A DNA stretch of 64,000 nt, taken from the NCBI GenBank assembly GCA_010645155.1, contig CM021316.1:42654-106653 (forward strand), given 5' to 3'. The first letter of the stretch is position 1. Each line of letters starts with the position of its first letter. Below, in pieces: positions 21,240 to 32,900 of the stretch. Both the position numbers and the translations under genes were made by a program. Below the pieces are notes generated by a model. That model was given only the letters and a program-made list of their open reading frames with translations, made no database searches and was not told the origin of the DNA. The DNA is from Tigriopus japonicus (taxonomy: Eukaryota > Arthropoda > Copepoda > Harpacticoida > Harpacticidae).

Positions 21240-23330
21240 GGAACTCGAACTAGTTATTTCGAGTGTTGCCAAATTGGTCCGTGTTTAGGCCTTTTCAAAA
21301 AGTTCAATACAACCTGCCCTTATTAACAGCGAATAACTTCCGAGTCAAAACCTTAGATCAATCATAATCACTAGATAGCGTGCAAGCTTTAGTCTGGCTG
21401 ATTTGGCAATCGGGGCGGAATGCGTTGAATTTATGAGGAAAATGTCGCCATCACAACTGCTGAGCGGACAGTTAGTGTGACCAAACATGTGAATCAAGAC
21501 CAACTTCTTTTAACTCGTTCTTGAAGCCACAAGTTAGTTTTTGTTCATATTTGCATTGGATTAACCCTAGATAACGCAAAAGCTTAACTATTCAAAGTAT
21601 TGGCAAAAAAGTTCCACGTTGAAGTATTCAAATCCAAGGCATGGTCACCTAGTGACGTCTTCGGTTCTTCCGAGAAAGTGACCACTAGCAATAGCAAAAA
21701 ATTACCCAAAACCATTATTCAATTCCATCTTTGATTTATCAATTTCATAATTGTCATTTGCCTGGTCACTCATTTCAAATGTTCCCGCACTTTTGTCCGC
21801 TCAACAGTTGGCGACCGGAGACACATTTTTAGGCTTACACTCGGTCTAGTATTAATAGACGTTGTGAATAGTGATGGGACGAGACGGTATTTCCAATACA
21901 TGAGACCAACTGATGCCGGTCTCAATTAATACATCTCAGAAGCTGGCATCAAGACGGCATCAAGTCTTACGAACGAAATGACAGCTACAAAAGGTGTCCG
22001 CCACCGATTGAACCTATTCGTGTTTAACAATTTTGTTAAAGCGTGTAATCGAAATCTAACTCTCTTATGAGGCATTTGTATTATGCATGGAGACCTTGAC
22101 CTTTATTGACGCTGTATCAAGTAACTTTTTTTTAGCCAAAATGGCCTGTTTCAATATGATTCCTTTGATATTCAAATCTTAGTTGCTAGTCACACTTCTT
22201 AGCCAGGTTGACTAGAATGTGGTAATGATGTCGTGATTTGCCACCTAATTTCAATGTTGATGGGCTTTAGCAAATGGAAATTTCAAATAATAACGTTGCA
22301 CTAATGAGTTATATAAAATCTTGCATTGCAACGTAGTAACATAAGCAATTGTTAAATGAAATATTCTCCGGCAATTTGGCAATACAACATAAGTTTTTGT
22401 GTTAATGAATAAGATTTTACGTCACACTTTCAGCGGTCCTTCAGGTATTTTTCTTCAAAACTCTGATGCCAACATGTTATGCCAAGTTGTGGAATAAACG
22501 AGCTAATCCTTGCTTTGAAATTTATATTGTTTAAGTTTAGAACATCGGAAACATAAATCTAGATATATCGTGCCCTCAAATTTAAACCAATCGAACACCA
22601 CAGAAAAAAGGCAAACCCCAATTTGAACAATCTTGGCAACACTTCGCATGTCTCACTTTGTCTCAAGTCGGAATCAAGACCAGCGAGACTTTCATTGTAT
22701 TGGTCTGGTCTCATACTGTATGAGACATTGCTGGTATCGGCCCCATCAATAGTTGTGAACAATTCCAAATCTAGTGAAATCTAGCCCTTTTATCCTCATA
22801 TCTGTGCTGGTCAGCTAGGCCGAAGTGCAGAGAAACAGTAGGGTAGCCAAAATGAGAAGATAAGCAAGTACTGGGTGGGGTGGTTTATTAAACCTGATCA
22901 AGAAATAAGTGCGTATAAACCACTAAAGACAGTTACGTCAAGTGACTTTACTTAAAGCTAATGTTCTGGTTAGGATAATTTACTTTTGCATACTTAAGAT
23001 GACAATTGTAAAATGATTATCAATATGTGACCAATATGTGATTGACTTTGAGCTTTTACCTCCCTTTTGTTTGTCTCCACTTATGGGGGAAAATTGTTAC
23101 ACCGATATATTTAGTTCACATTCTCTATAGAAGTCAATGGTCAAAACTGGCAGCACGCCTGTTTTGAAACACATCACTACTTCACAATTACTAACTTTAC
23201 TCAGGGTTCCCAAAATAACTTGTAAAAATGCGCATAAGATCCAAACCTTCAATTCGATTTTGCAAATGCGAAAATTGTTCACGTTAGAGTTGAAATACCA
23301 ATTACCTGCAGGCAAGAAATTCTTCAGCTT
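21240..23330. other. No gene recognised
   Basis: AT-rich sequence with stops in all frames and no convincing exons, transposon ends or RNA genes. Probably intergenic repeat-derived DNA. Confidence 0.4.
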
Positions 23331-23334
23331 GCCC

Positions 23335-23420
23335 GGCTGAATTTTGAGCCACCATGCTATTTTTCAGCTTAGCTAGGTTGAAAAATAAAGCCTTCCTGCA
23401 GGCCGGCTTATTTAGGAATT
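23335..23420. repeat. Dispersed repeat unit, repeated at 25626-25674 plus 27733-27743
   Basis: The unit starts GAATTTTGAGCCACC, continues AAAAATAAAGCCTTC and ends ATTTAGGAATT. The second unit lies to the right of the foldback element at 23421-25582 and is itself split by the 2,051-bp insertion at 25675-27725. Both insertions hit this repeat family. Confidence 0.6.
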
Positions 23421-23679
23421 CAAACACTTTTTCCGACACACGAATTTTTTTGACTGGCGGCAGAAAACGAAACCCTTTAGCTGCGTGAGTAATTTTACTA
23501 ATGTTGCGTTAGTTTAAAAGTTGCGTAATAATAGTCTCTTCAAATCATTAAAAAAAGTAATCGAGTGAAACAGTTTTTCCGACACATGAATGGAATCAGA
23601 ATTGATATAGAATTGGTAATGGAATAATTGATATAATTGATCATGATATTTCAATCTTATACTGACTTTACCGATTTGA

Positions 23680-24960
23680 TTATTATTCAAGACCGGTTCG
23701 GAGATTCTCCAACGCCATTCAATAATTGACCAAGACCGATCCGAAGATCTAAAGATTAGTTCGTTATTATCCCGTTGTACTGAAAAAATATGTATGAATC
23801 TTTTATGAAATGTCCCAAAACTATGCATATGAAACTTTTCTGACCCAGAAAACTATGAGGAACAACTTTGAAATGAAACTAACTCAGGTCTAGATGAAAA
23901 GTTATATACCTAAAAAACTATTTCTTTTGGAAACTTAAGTCTAGTAGAATTAACTCAAGAAACTGTTGAATTGAATGTGATTTAGAATATGATAATCAGC
24001 TGCTGGTGTATTTTGAGAATGAACTTGTCTATCATTTACCCAACGCTCGTGGTATATGAAAACTTAAATTCCCAAGCAAATGTATTTTTTTATTTTCTAA
24101 AAAGAATAAGTTTTGGTATGTTTCGTCTTAACAGTTCAAAATGATAGTAGATCCTTATACACTCTTTTAAAAAAGATAGTATAAGTGATGTTTTAGGTGT
24201 ACCAAATTAAATGGTGCTGCAATTGGTTCCATTGATAAGAAACAAATGTTTAAGTGTTTAGTAATTTCCATCTAAACTTAAAACAAATTATTTAGTAGCA
24301 TGATCCAAGACTGATTCGAGTATTGTTCAAAATTGATTTGGATGTCATGAAAGATCGATACGAAAATCGTCTAAGATTGATCCGGTTATTGTTCTAAAGT
24401 GGAACTTTTGTGAGTTCAATTCAGAGACTGTCCAAGACGGATTTAAAGATAAATTAGACTTTTAGACAGTATTATCGGGATTGGTCATGGACGAAATCAC
24501 AATTGGTTTTACAAAATATCAGAATCAATCTTGAATAACATCTGAATCAATAAAGACCGACTTTCAAATGGTTCTTGAACAAGTTCCAGATTGAAAGTTG
24601 GTAAATACCGATCTGAAAACTGCCCAAGGGTTTGAAGATTCTCCAAGTCCCATCCAAAGCTTGCGCAAGAATAATTAAAAAGTTATCAAAGTATTTCCTG
24701 ACGAAGTCTTGGGCAATATCTAAAATGGGTGTGAATAATTTTGGAATCGGTCTTAGACAACATGTAAATTAGTTTTGGATAATACCGGAATTGGTCTTGA
24801 GAAATATTAAAATTGGTTTTGAATGATATCGGAATCGGTCTTCTGAATCAATCTTGAAAAATGATCTGGAACAAGTTCCCGATTTGAAAGTTATTCAAAG
24901 CTAATCCAGAAATGCACAAATATTCAGATATTCTAACCGTCAAGTCTTGAGTTATAAGTT
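23680..24960. repeat. Diverged short-motif repeat array inside the foldback element
   Basis: Variants of AAGACCGATCCGAAGAT (also ATCGGAATCGGTCTT in the other orientation) recur at irregular spacing of about 25-40 bp through this stretch, alternating orientation about halfway. No open frame is present. It may be a decayed tandem array or subterminal binding-site repeats of the element. Confidence 0.5.
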
Positions 24961-24984
24961 CCAGATCAATCTTTAGGAATATTC

Positions 24985-25125
24985 AGCTTGTAAAGAGAGT
25001 AAATGATTAAAATAGTTTATATAATTGATGTTTATATGAAATTTGATCTACCAATGAGTTACTGTTAACAATAAACTGTTGGCAGATCTGTACAAACCTT
25101 GAATAATGGGTTGGTCAGGAATAGT
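24985..25125 (-). mobile_element. CR1-like LINE 3' end fragment
   Basis: The stretch from TTGTAAAGAGAGTAAATGAT to GGGTTGGTCAGGAATAGTG matches, on the minus strand, the coding end and 3' untranslated end of the LINE at 55490-55815. It carries a small duplication (GTTAACAATAAACTGTTGG). Nested in the foldback element. Confidence 0.7.
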
Positions 25126-25667
25126 GTAAGATAAATGTCATTTGTGTTTTTTCCTTCATCTTTATTTTGGTTGTCTTTTTCTTAGGAACCACTTACAAGA
25201 ACGATAATCAACGATGAATATGCCTATGGTTGAATGGATCAGACTGTTGTTCCAGGTTCTCTCTATCAATTGAATACTTGATTTGACTTTTGCCACCTTC
25301 AATTTGGGCGGCGCGATTATTGATTTATAATGATTTAGATCGCAATTGATGATTGTGATTGATTGAACTTAGTCAGTACAAGAATGAAAATCAATATTAA
25401 TTACATATAAATTGGGATTCCATTTAGTTTTCGAACAAACTGTTTTACTCGATTACTTTTTTAATGATTCGAACGGACGCAACTTTTAACCTTACGCAAC
25501 ATTAGTAAAAATACTCACGCAACTAAAGGGTTCCGTTTTCTGCCGCCAGTCGAAAAAATTCGTGTGTCGGAAAAACTGTTTGATTTAGGAATTGATCTAG
25601 CTTTAGCCTTCATGTTCTTGGAAGTGAATTTTGAGCCACCTAGGCAGAAAAATAAAGCCTTCATTCA

Positions 25668-27732
25668 GGCCAGCCAGGGATAACCTATATAATAGTATAA
25701 ATACTGGATACGAACTCGCGGAATTTCCTAGCTCGCAACCTCACACGGATGAGGCCGAGAGTTCGTAAGTAAACAAGAAGTACAAACGGCCATGTTGGGA
25801 GTGGAAAATCAAACGGAAATCGACCAAGAGTCCTAAAGATAGTGCGCCAATCGGGGTTTTCTGTGTTTCAAGCGGGTCCAGCCAAGTCCTAGCCTTGGTA
25901 AAGGTCAACCCCACGCCCCAAAATCAGTCTGATGTGGGTGTTTCGAAGACGTTAAGTTCAGCCAAGAACGAGTGAATGAAATAGTGAATGAATGAATGAC
26001 CACATCATGGAGTGCGAATGAACCCCCCACAAGGTGTCTTTTCTACAAGATGACGATCAAAGTGATCAAATGAAGTCTGATGATGACTAGGTTACCGGCT
26101 ACAACCTTCGGAAGTGATAGACCTAACTACAGCAAAAAGAATGAATATGGACCAGAATCTGAGCCCAAATTCCTCTTTTGCGCCAAAGGATTAAGAAGAA
26201 ACTTTCCCACGGACCAAAACGGGGAGTTTCTTTATGCTCATCCATTGAACAACTTAAGAATATCTTACCATTCCTTGAATTATCAACAACAAAATAGCGG
26301 GGTTTTCCGAGCTTATCTATTATCCGATTTGAACGTCTTATTGATATCTTTGAACTTACAATTGAACCCATCCATGTATTATCCTGAACTTAACTAACAC
26401 ATGCCAAACTTTGTATGAAATCAAGTTTGTTTTAGGTTGTGTCACCTTGGCATTGTTCTATAAGTGATGGTCCATCCTCAAATTTCTTTTATTATATGGT
26501 TGTGTCTTTTAGTTCAGGATAATTCAAGGACAGGTAAGATATTCTTAGGTTGTTCAAGTTGTCTAATGGATGAGCGTGATAAAAATCCCCGTTTTGATCC
26601 GGAGGAGAGTTTGTGGGGTAAATTTGGTTCCTGTCCAAGAGGAATCTGCGTTCGCATTAAGGTCTACATGGAACAAAGAAAGAAGAAGTCCTCAGTGTCA
26701 AGAATTCGATCAAATGAAGAACAAATTAAGATGACTTCGAAACATATCAGGTGTGGCTACTAGCAATGGATGGGCTCAATATTTTGATTTGCCTTTTGAC
26801 TCAGTCAGCCCAAATTGGTGATCTGACAGTCTAACCCGGATTACATGGACCCTCTCAAAGTCTTGAGAATGAAATGCTCCCACCAAGATTGAATTGTGTG
26901 GATTTTTTGACTCAATTTGATTGTTAATTCCTGGACAAAGGGATCTAAGAACTAAGAAGATCAATCAAACCCTATCAAGCACGTAGAGCCTATCCCTGCA
27001 ATGAAAAGACATGATCCTCTGGTCCTGAAGGACCCTTAGCCCCAGTCCTGCGTGGTCCTGACCTTCTTGAGCCCCAAGACTTGAAACATTTTCAATCAAA
27101 TCCACAGTCCAGGATTTAATCCTCATGTTTTTCACTAATTTTGTCTTAAGGACGTCGTGATTGCCTTTGTTCCAATTCCAATCCGGATCAGAGGGTGATC
27201 TGATCCAGAACCGTCAAAAGTGCCCTTCAATAGTTACAGCCAACCACATCTCCGACTTGGACTCCATCTTGTTTCAAAATGAGACTATTCTCATTCCTTC
27301 ATTTTCCTATAGAAATGGTTCCTGCGTCGTGAAGGTGCTGATGAGGATGGGAGAGGAGTAACCCTCCAGATATCACCACAGATACTTCTATTTAGCATTG
27401 TTTCACAAAAGTTGGACTATTGGGTGAAGGAAGATTCCATCTATGTATTTTCCTGATTGTTAAGAGGACTAAAATCCTTTGGAGAGCTGAATGTCAAAAG
27501 TTCATGAGACGAGTAAAAGGAGTGCTGGGACCTCTAAAATCAAGGTAAAGAACAATTAGTCAATAAATATTAACACAAAAAGTTAACCTGAATGCTTTCA
27601 AGATGCATGTTCAACAGTTTTACTCGTTAATAAGGAATAAATGACATTGTGTCAAAATATGGCCTCGGCCTCATACCATTTTTTCAAAAATCGGAGTTCG
27701 TGTCCACCCCTTTCAGGGGTTCCTGGGCCAGC
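25668..27732. mobile_element. Unclassified 2,051-bp DNA element with 7-bp target duplications
   Basis: The element 25675-27725 begins CAGGGATAACCTATATAATA and ends TTTCAGGGGTTCCTG. GGCCAGC is duplicated at 25668-25674 and 27726-27732. Short subterminal repeats are inverted (GGATACGAACTC near the left end, GAGTTCGTGTCC near the right). An internal inverted pair (about 26155-26300 and 26510-26640) gives similar peptides on opposite strands (DNSRNGKIFL and DNSRTGKIFLGC). No recognisable transposase. CAG...CTG ends resemble hAT, but 7 bp is atypical. A second copy is at 20123-20378. Confidence 0.8.
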
Positions 27733-27893
27733 TCATTTAGGAATTACTCTAACTTCAGCCAGTGAGCCTCAAATGATATTGGGAAACTCAAATCGACCTT
27801 GTATGGCCTTCAAAGGACCAAATCGAAATCTGACCCTTGTAGCACGATATTTTTGAACTTTTTTGATGCACAAACATGACAAAAAGTGATATC

Positions 27894-28197
27894 CAAAAAT
27901 TTTCGACATAAAAAACGAGATCGAAAATTTTCGACCTAAAAACGAGATCGAACATTTTCCACCTAAAAAACGAGAACGAACGATTTCCCTTGAAAAACAA
28001 GATCAAACGATTTCCCTTGAAAAACGAGATCGAACGATTTCCCTTGAAAAACGAGATCGAACGATTTCCCTTGAAAAACGAGATCGAACGATTTCCCTTG
28101 AAAAACGAGATCGAACGATTTCCCTTGAAAAACGAGATCGAACATTTTCCACCTAAAAAACGAGATCGAACATTTTTCATATAAAACATCGAGATCC
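27894..28197. repeat. 27-bp minisatellite, about 11 copies
   Basis: The core unit AACGAGATCGAACGATTTCC plus CTTGAAA is repeated with few changes in the middle of the array; the flanking units are more diverged (TTTTCGACCTA variants). Because the unit is a multiple of three, it is open in several frames (KNEIERFPL on plus, QGKSFDLVF on minus), which creates spurious ORFs. No splice signals or start contexts suggest it is translated. Confidence 0.9.
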
Positions 28198-28847
28198 AAA
28201 AAAAAAAATATTCTCTTCCTTACTTGCAATATATTTTTCATCCAATCGAGGAATTGCACTTGATTGATCTAAAGCCTTTAGATTGATCATAAACCTCAAT
28301 TGAAAAACAGTTTCTGCCAAACATCCCAAAGGGAAAAAAGAAAGAAAAGTTGTCAAAAATTGGCGAAAAATGTCAGAGGTGAGAAAATACTAATCTTCCC
28401 TGAGAATATGGAAAAAACAAATTTCGACAACAAGGTCAAAAATGCGAATGAAAGAGAAAAAATGCCAGAAAAAAGCACCAATTTTCGATAAAACGTCCAA
28501 AATGCCAAAAATACATACCAATCAAAATAATGCAAAAATGCAAAATAATCGGAAAAAGTGAAGTACCTTGCATTTACATGAAATGTGCAGCCTTAGTCAT
28601 GACTGCAGACGGTGTTTAGTGTAAATTAAAGGCTTTATATACAAAGAAGGGCAAAGGATTAGAATCGAAAGTCTTCTCTGATTAGATGGTTCCTCGGCAC
28701 CCAAGTTCCGATTGGTCAATTAACCCTGTCTTATTGTCTGTGTTTACGCACTGATCAGCGCCCCCTGTGATCAAATCAAAACATAGTTGCCACATGATTA
28801 TTTGTAGTGCCACTCTTTGAGTGTCAGTTCTCACTCACTCGTTAGAG

Positions 28848-29736
28848 ACGGCCAAAATATGCTTTATCCTATTTAGGCTCTAAAACGTGTTTTTGAGCAT
28901 ACAAAGCACGTTTCATTTTTGTTTTTGATAATATTTTCAAGCATATTTTAAGTTTTTGACAAGTATTTTTCTTAAACTATTATAAAAATCACGAAAAAAA
29001 TGCTAAAAACCAACAAAATTGATGATGAAGATAACGATGATCTTTTATTCGGGGGCCTCACATGAAACAGACAAAATATGGCTTTAAGAAATAAAAATTG
29101 CATGAAACATGATAGTAAAGTTTTCCACACCCCAGTTTTTTGTTCCCGAACGTAAGCAAACAAGCAAGCTAGTAAAACTTCCTTGAAATCTTTGATTTGT
29201 CTTGAATATAAACGAAAAATGTTTTCATTGGCACAAAATATCTCACTCGCTCATTTTGTCTGTAGCATTTGCATCTGCACAAGAGCACTTCCACCACGAT
29301 TAATTTTAGTCCATAAAGTTTTAGCAATATCTAACATTAATAACTTTCTGTATAATCGTAACTTAGCGACTCAGCATAAAAAGTTTTGTCATAAAATGGA
29401 TGATAAAAGTTTTTCGCGTTTCAAAAGACGTCAAAACAAGTTGTAAACTAAATATGACCAGCTATTTATGGGCTGAGAATTTGATTTTAAGAATTTTGGT
29501 GTCTTTTTGAGCTTGCCTTTCTCTTAGGCAAGTGGTTTTCAATGCCAGTGAGATTAAATAACAGCCCCCAAAAATGAACCGTGTGAAACAAAAAAATGTT
29601 TTCAAACTTAGCCCTGTTTTTGACAAGCATCTATGGGGATTTTTGGAGCCTATTTATGGGTTTTGAGCATATTTTGAGCAGTTTTTACACGTTTTTAGGA
29701 TATAATACGAATTTTTTAAAGCATATTGGGGCCGTG
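28848..29736. mobile_element. Probable inverted-repeat element, about 0.9 kb
   Basis: The left part (ACGGCCAAAATATGCTTTA, then AAACGTGTTTTTGAGCATA) is mirrored on the right (TTTGAGCATATTTTGAGCAG, ACACGTTTTTAGGATATAAT, then AAAGCATATTGGGGCCGTG). The ends are imperfect and no target duplication is clear. There is no transposase inside. Confidence 0.5.
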
Positions 29737-29943
29737 TTTTCTGATAACTTGAGAATTTACTTATAATTCCTTTGTTTCATTTGATGCAACTCAGCTCTAA
29801 TTTATTTCTTAAGAACATAAGTGGGTGGTAAAAAATCAAAGCTGAGAAATACTTCCAAATTTTCAATTCACTCCGTGGTCACACTTACAAACAAATTAGT
29901 TTCATGTAAACATCCACTGAATATTGCCTTCCTCCTGGAAACA

Positions 29944-32900
29944 ATGCAATTAACGGTCGTGGGCACACTTTATGTTACTTTTTGGCTCACCGTAATTTTA
30001 GTTCCACGTCCCACAACGACTCAAGATGGACTCCAAGTACCCACTCCAAATTTCAATGTCCATGCTGATCCTGAGAGACGTTTGAATATTGATTATGGTA
30101 AGACCTTTTTGAACCACCCTAATCTATAACCCTTAAGGTATCACACCCAAAGTTATAACATTTATATGTAACAACAATTTGTTTGTGTGAGTAGTACAAA
30201 GTCAAGTTGCACTTGAGATACTACAGAATCTGAAAGACAAGTTCCAATTGAACTGCGAATAATACAGCTGTAGCTAAATATTCAATTACGGCAATGGCGT
30301 ACACCATCAAGGTTCTAAATTGTTACGTGTCAAGACTTACAGTAATACAAATAACAATGACGCCTTTCTGAATTTGTCTTTTCACTTTTAGAAAAGGTGT
30401 CATTACACAAAAAACTAAAATGTTCATGTCCTTCAATCTTCTACTTGCTTTCAATTCAGCCAGAGTTTCAAAAGATTTCTCCTCCTCATCCTAGATCCTT
30501 TTGACCATGATATGATGGCAGATCGGCAAGAAGGACAAGACTGTCAGGATGAATGCGATCGTTTTGTAGGCTATGGATCTGGATTGTGCGCCACTCTTTC
30601 ATCTTTTACTGCCAACGTAGGCTGTTTTATCATCACGTTTGCCAATCCCGTACATTGTGGTGTTTTACAAGGTGTTATGTTTGCGTTCGGCGGGTACTGT
30701 ACTTCAAGTGAGTATCACTTGTCGATCGGTATTTTACGTTGGACTCAAAGTACACCAATCTTTCTTCTAATTAGGTGCTCCGGCAAGGATTTGTGCGGTT
30801 TGTCGAGAAGGGTTTTCCATGAAAATGATCCTCCATCGTGAAATCTTGATCGACCAAGAAATGGTCAAAGTGAGGAATATGCAGAGAGACTTGGAATTGG
30901 TGAGAGAGGAGATGTCCTTCTTGAGCCGGACTTGGCATACCAAGCAAAGTACCTTCGAGATGCAGTTAAGGTAAGGTAAATATTGTTTAGTTCATGCATT
31001 GGGAATAAATAATGCGGCGTCTGAGGTTCAATGTATGCCTTCTTTTTCCTCTCCCCATTCGAACACTTGATAAAAAAACATCAAAAGATAATAAGTTCAG
31101 CCAGGTAATAATAACTTTATGCATAAATAGGTGACCTTTATCAATAAGTGCATGGAAAAGGCTTTTTGTGGAGGAATTGACCATAGGGTAAACAGAAGTG
31201 GGTAATGGTGATGATGTGAGGTCCGGACGACAGAACAACAAAGCAGAGTTGCTAGAATTATCCAAATCAGAAGTTTCAAATTGAAAATGACAAATACCTT
31301 AAATAACACTTCTTCTCTTTTAGAACATGTTCTACTTTCAAAATAGATACAAAAACATCTATTACTATTGCCCTAACGAAAATGCTTTAGCACCAGATTC
31401 TCAATTTCCAGATTCCAGATTTTTAATGCGTATTTTGAATCTCGTATTCGTTCTTTTGAGTAAATCTAGAGCGTCTGAATTGCTTTAAATCAATACTTTT
31501 TTGTTTCCAAATTCGTTTGTTCAAATGCCAAGCATGATATCACACAAATTGTTTCTGTCAAACCAAATCTGACCTTTTTCTTGATGTCTTTTTGGCATGA
31601 CTGGATCGAAAAGTTCTGGCAACACAGGTCACCCCTTGGTTCGGACCTCACATCGTCACCATTATCCAGAAGTGAATCATGTTAAGTTCTTGAAGTCTTC
31701 GATACTTAGAAGTGGTCAACAAAGGTAAAGAGTATCTTCTGCTGAACACATTCACCTCTGAAAGTCGAGAATCGTTGAAAACAGGGAAACCAAGTCCAAT
31801 AAATGCTTGGAGTAAAGCTTCTAACTATTTATTTTTTACAGAACGGGCGACATCTCCAAGGTTGCGTCATTTAGATCGCACATGATCTAATTTCATTTAA
31901 ACCAACATGAACTAGCCTTAACTACTATATCCCGATGTTAAATCAGCCTCTACAGTTTGAATATATCCCACAAATTATGAAATAAGTGTTGTTTCACATA
32001 GAATCACGCAATGTCCATTGCTATCGTATTCAATTAATAATCAAAACTTAATCACTGAGTTCTCAACCTATCGTTTGGGAAGCCTAATTCTATATACAGT
32101 AAAGGTTGTAAATACTTGATTTATCAGAAAACTCTTGATTATAAATTGTTTTTGCGTTGTTCTAAATTAGCATGCAATAAAAAACACGGTTTGATATCAG
32201 ATTACCGCTCAATACAGGAATAATGCCGATGTGAATGGACAAAATACTTACGCATTTTGTGAGAATTCCGGCGTAATGTTTTTCGACTTACCTCGCAACC
32301 TTTATTGTCTACGCGAAAAATCTCCTTCAAATGTTCTATCCTTCGAAAGTTTGAAAAGACGATAATTTTGTTGCTTTTGCTGCAGCAGCTGTTCTCCAAT
32401 TAGATTATTCAAATGAAATAATAGGCCGCATGATAACGCAGATTATATTTATTTAAGAGTACACCAAAATCAAGTCAGATTAACATTCGTCGAGTAAAGT
32501 GCTCTACTGCATTTCAAATGCTGTAGCTGAGCCGAGTATATACTTGACGAACGTTAATCTGACTTGATTTTGGTGTACTCTAAAATTCATATTACCTGCG
32601 TTAACATGCAGCCTTAAGCCTTCTTTAGGTTCAGATGTGGATTTTCTGAAACAGAATCTGAAATCTGAAACAGTGGTGGAGGAGGTCCAGGGCTGCTTGG
32701 AAGAACATCATCCCCTTTTGCAGCCCTTCACGGAATCCGAGATGGATGAGGCCTTCAAGAAGATGAAGAGCAAGGCCCCGTCGACATCAGGGGTTTCTCC
32801 CTTCCAACTTTCACTTCTCCGGACCCAAATCCAACCACTCCTACAAGATCTCTTCAGCCACGCCCTCCAAACATCTTTCTTCCCACCAGACTGGATGGAG

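Larger units (their letters stand above)
23410..25593. mobile_element. 2.16-kb foldback/Mutator-like element with long terminal inverted repeats
   Basis: The element 23421-25582 begins CAAACACTTTTTCCGACACA and ends with the near-perfect complement (TGTGTCGGAAAAACTGTTTG). The inverted arms extend about 160 bp (GACTGGCGGCAGAAAACG, later TAATCGAGTGAAACAG). ATTTAGGAATT is present at 23410-23420 and 25583-25593, a target duplication of up to 11 bp. No transposase was seen; the interior holds diverged short repeats (23680-24960) and a LINE tail (24985-25125). Long inverted ends with about 9-bp duplications fit Mutator-like or foldback elements, which is inference. Confidence 0.75.

Noticed and set aside
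26080..27361. ORFs of 60-105 codons inside the 2-kb element
   Set aside because: They match no transposase and partly arise from the internal inverted repeat; reported only as a property of the element.
27990..28189. Repetitive-protein ORFs on both strands
   Set aside because: They come from the 27-bp minisatellite; no start context or splice support.
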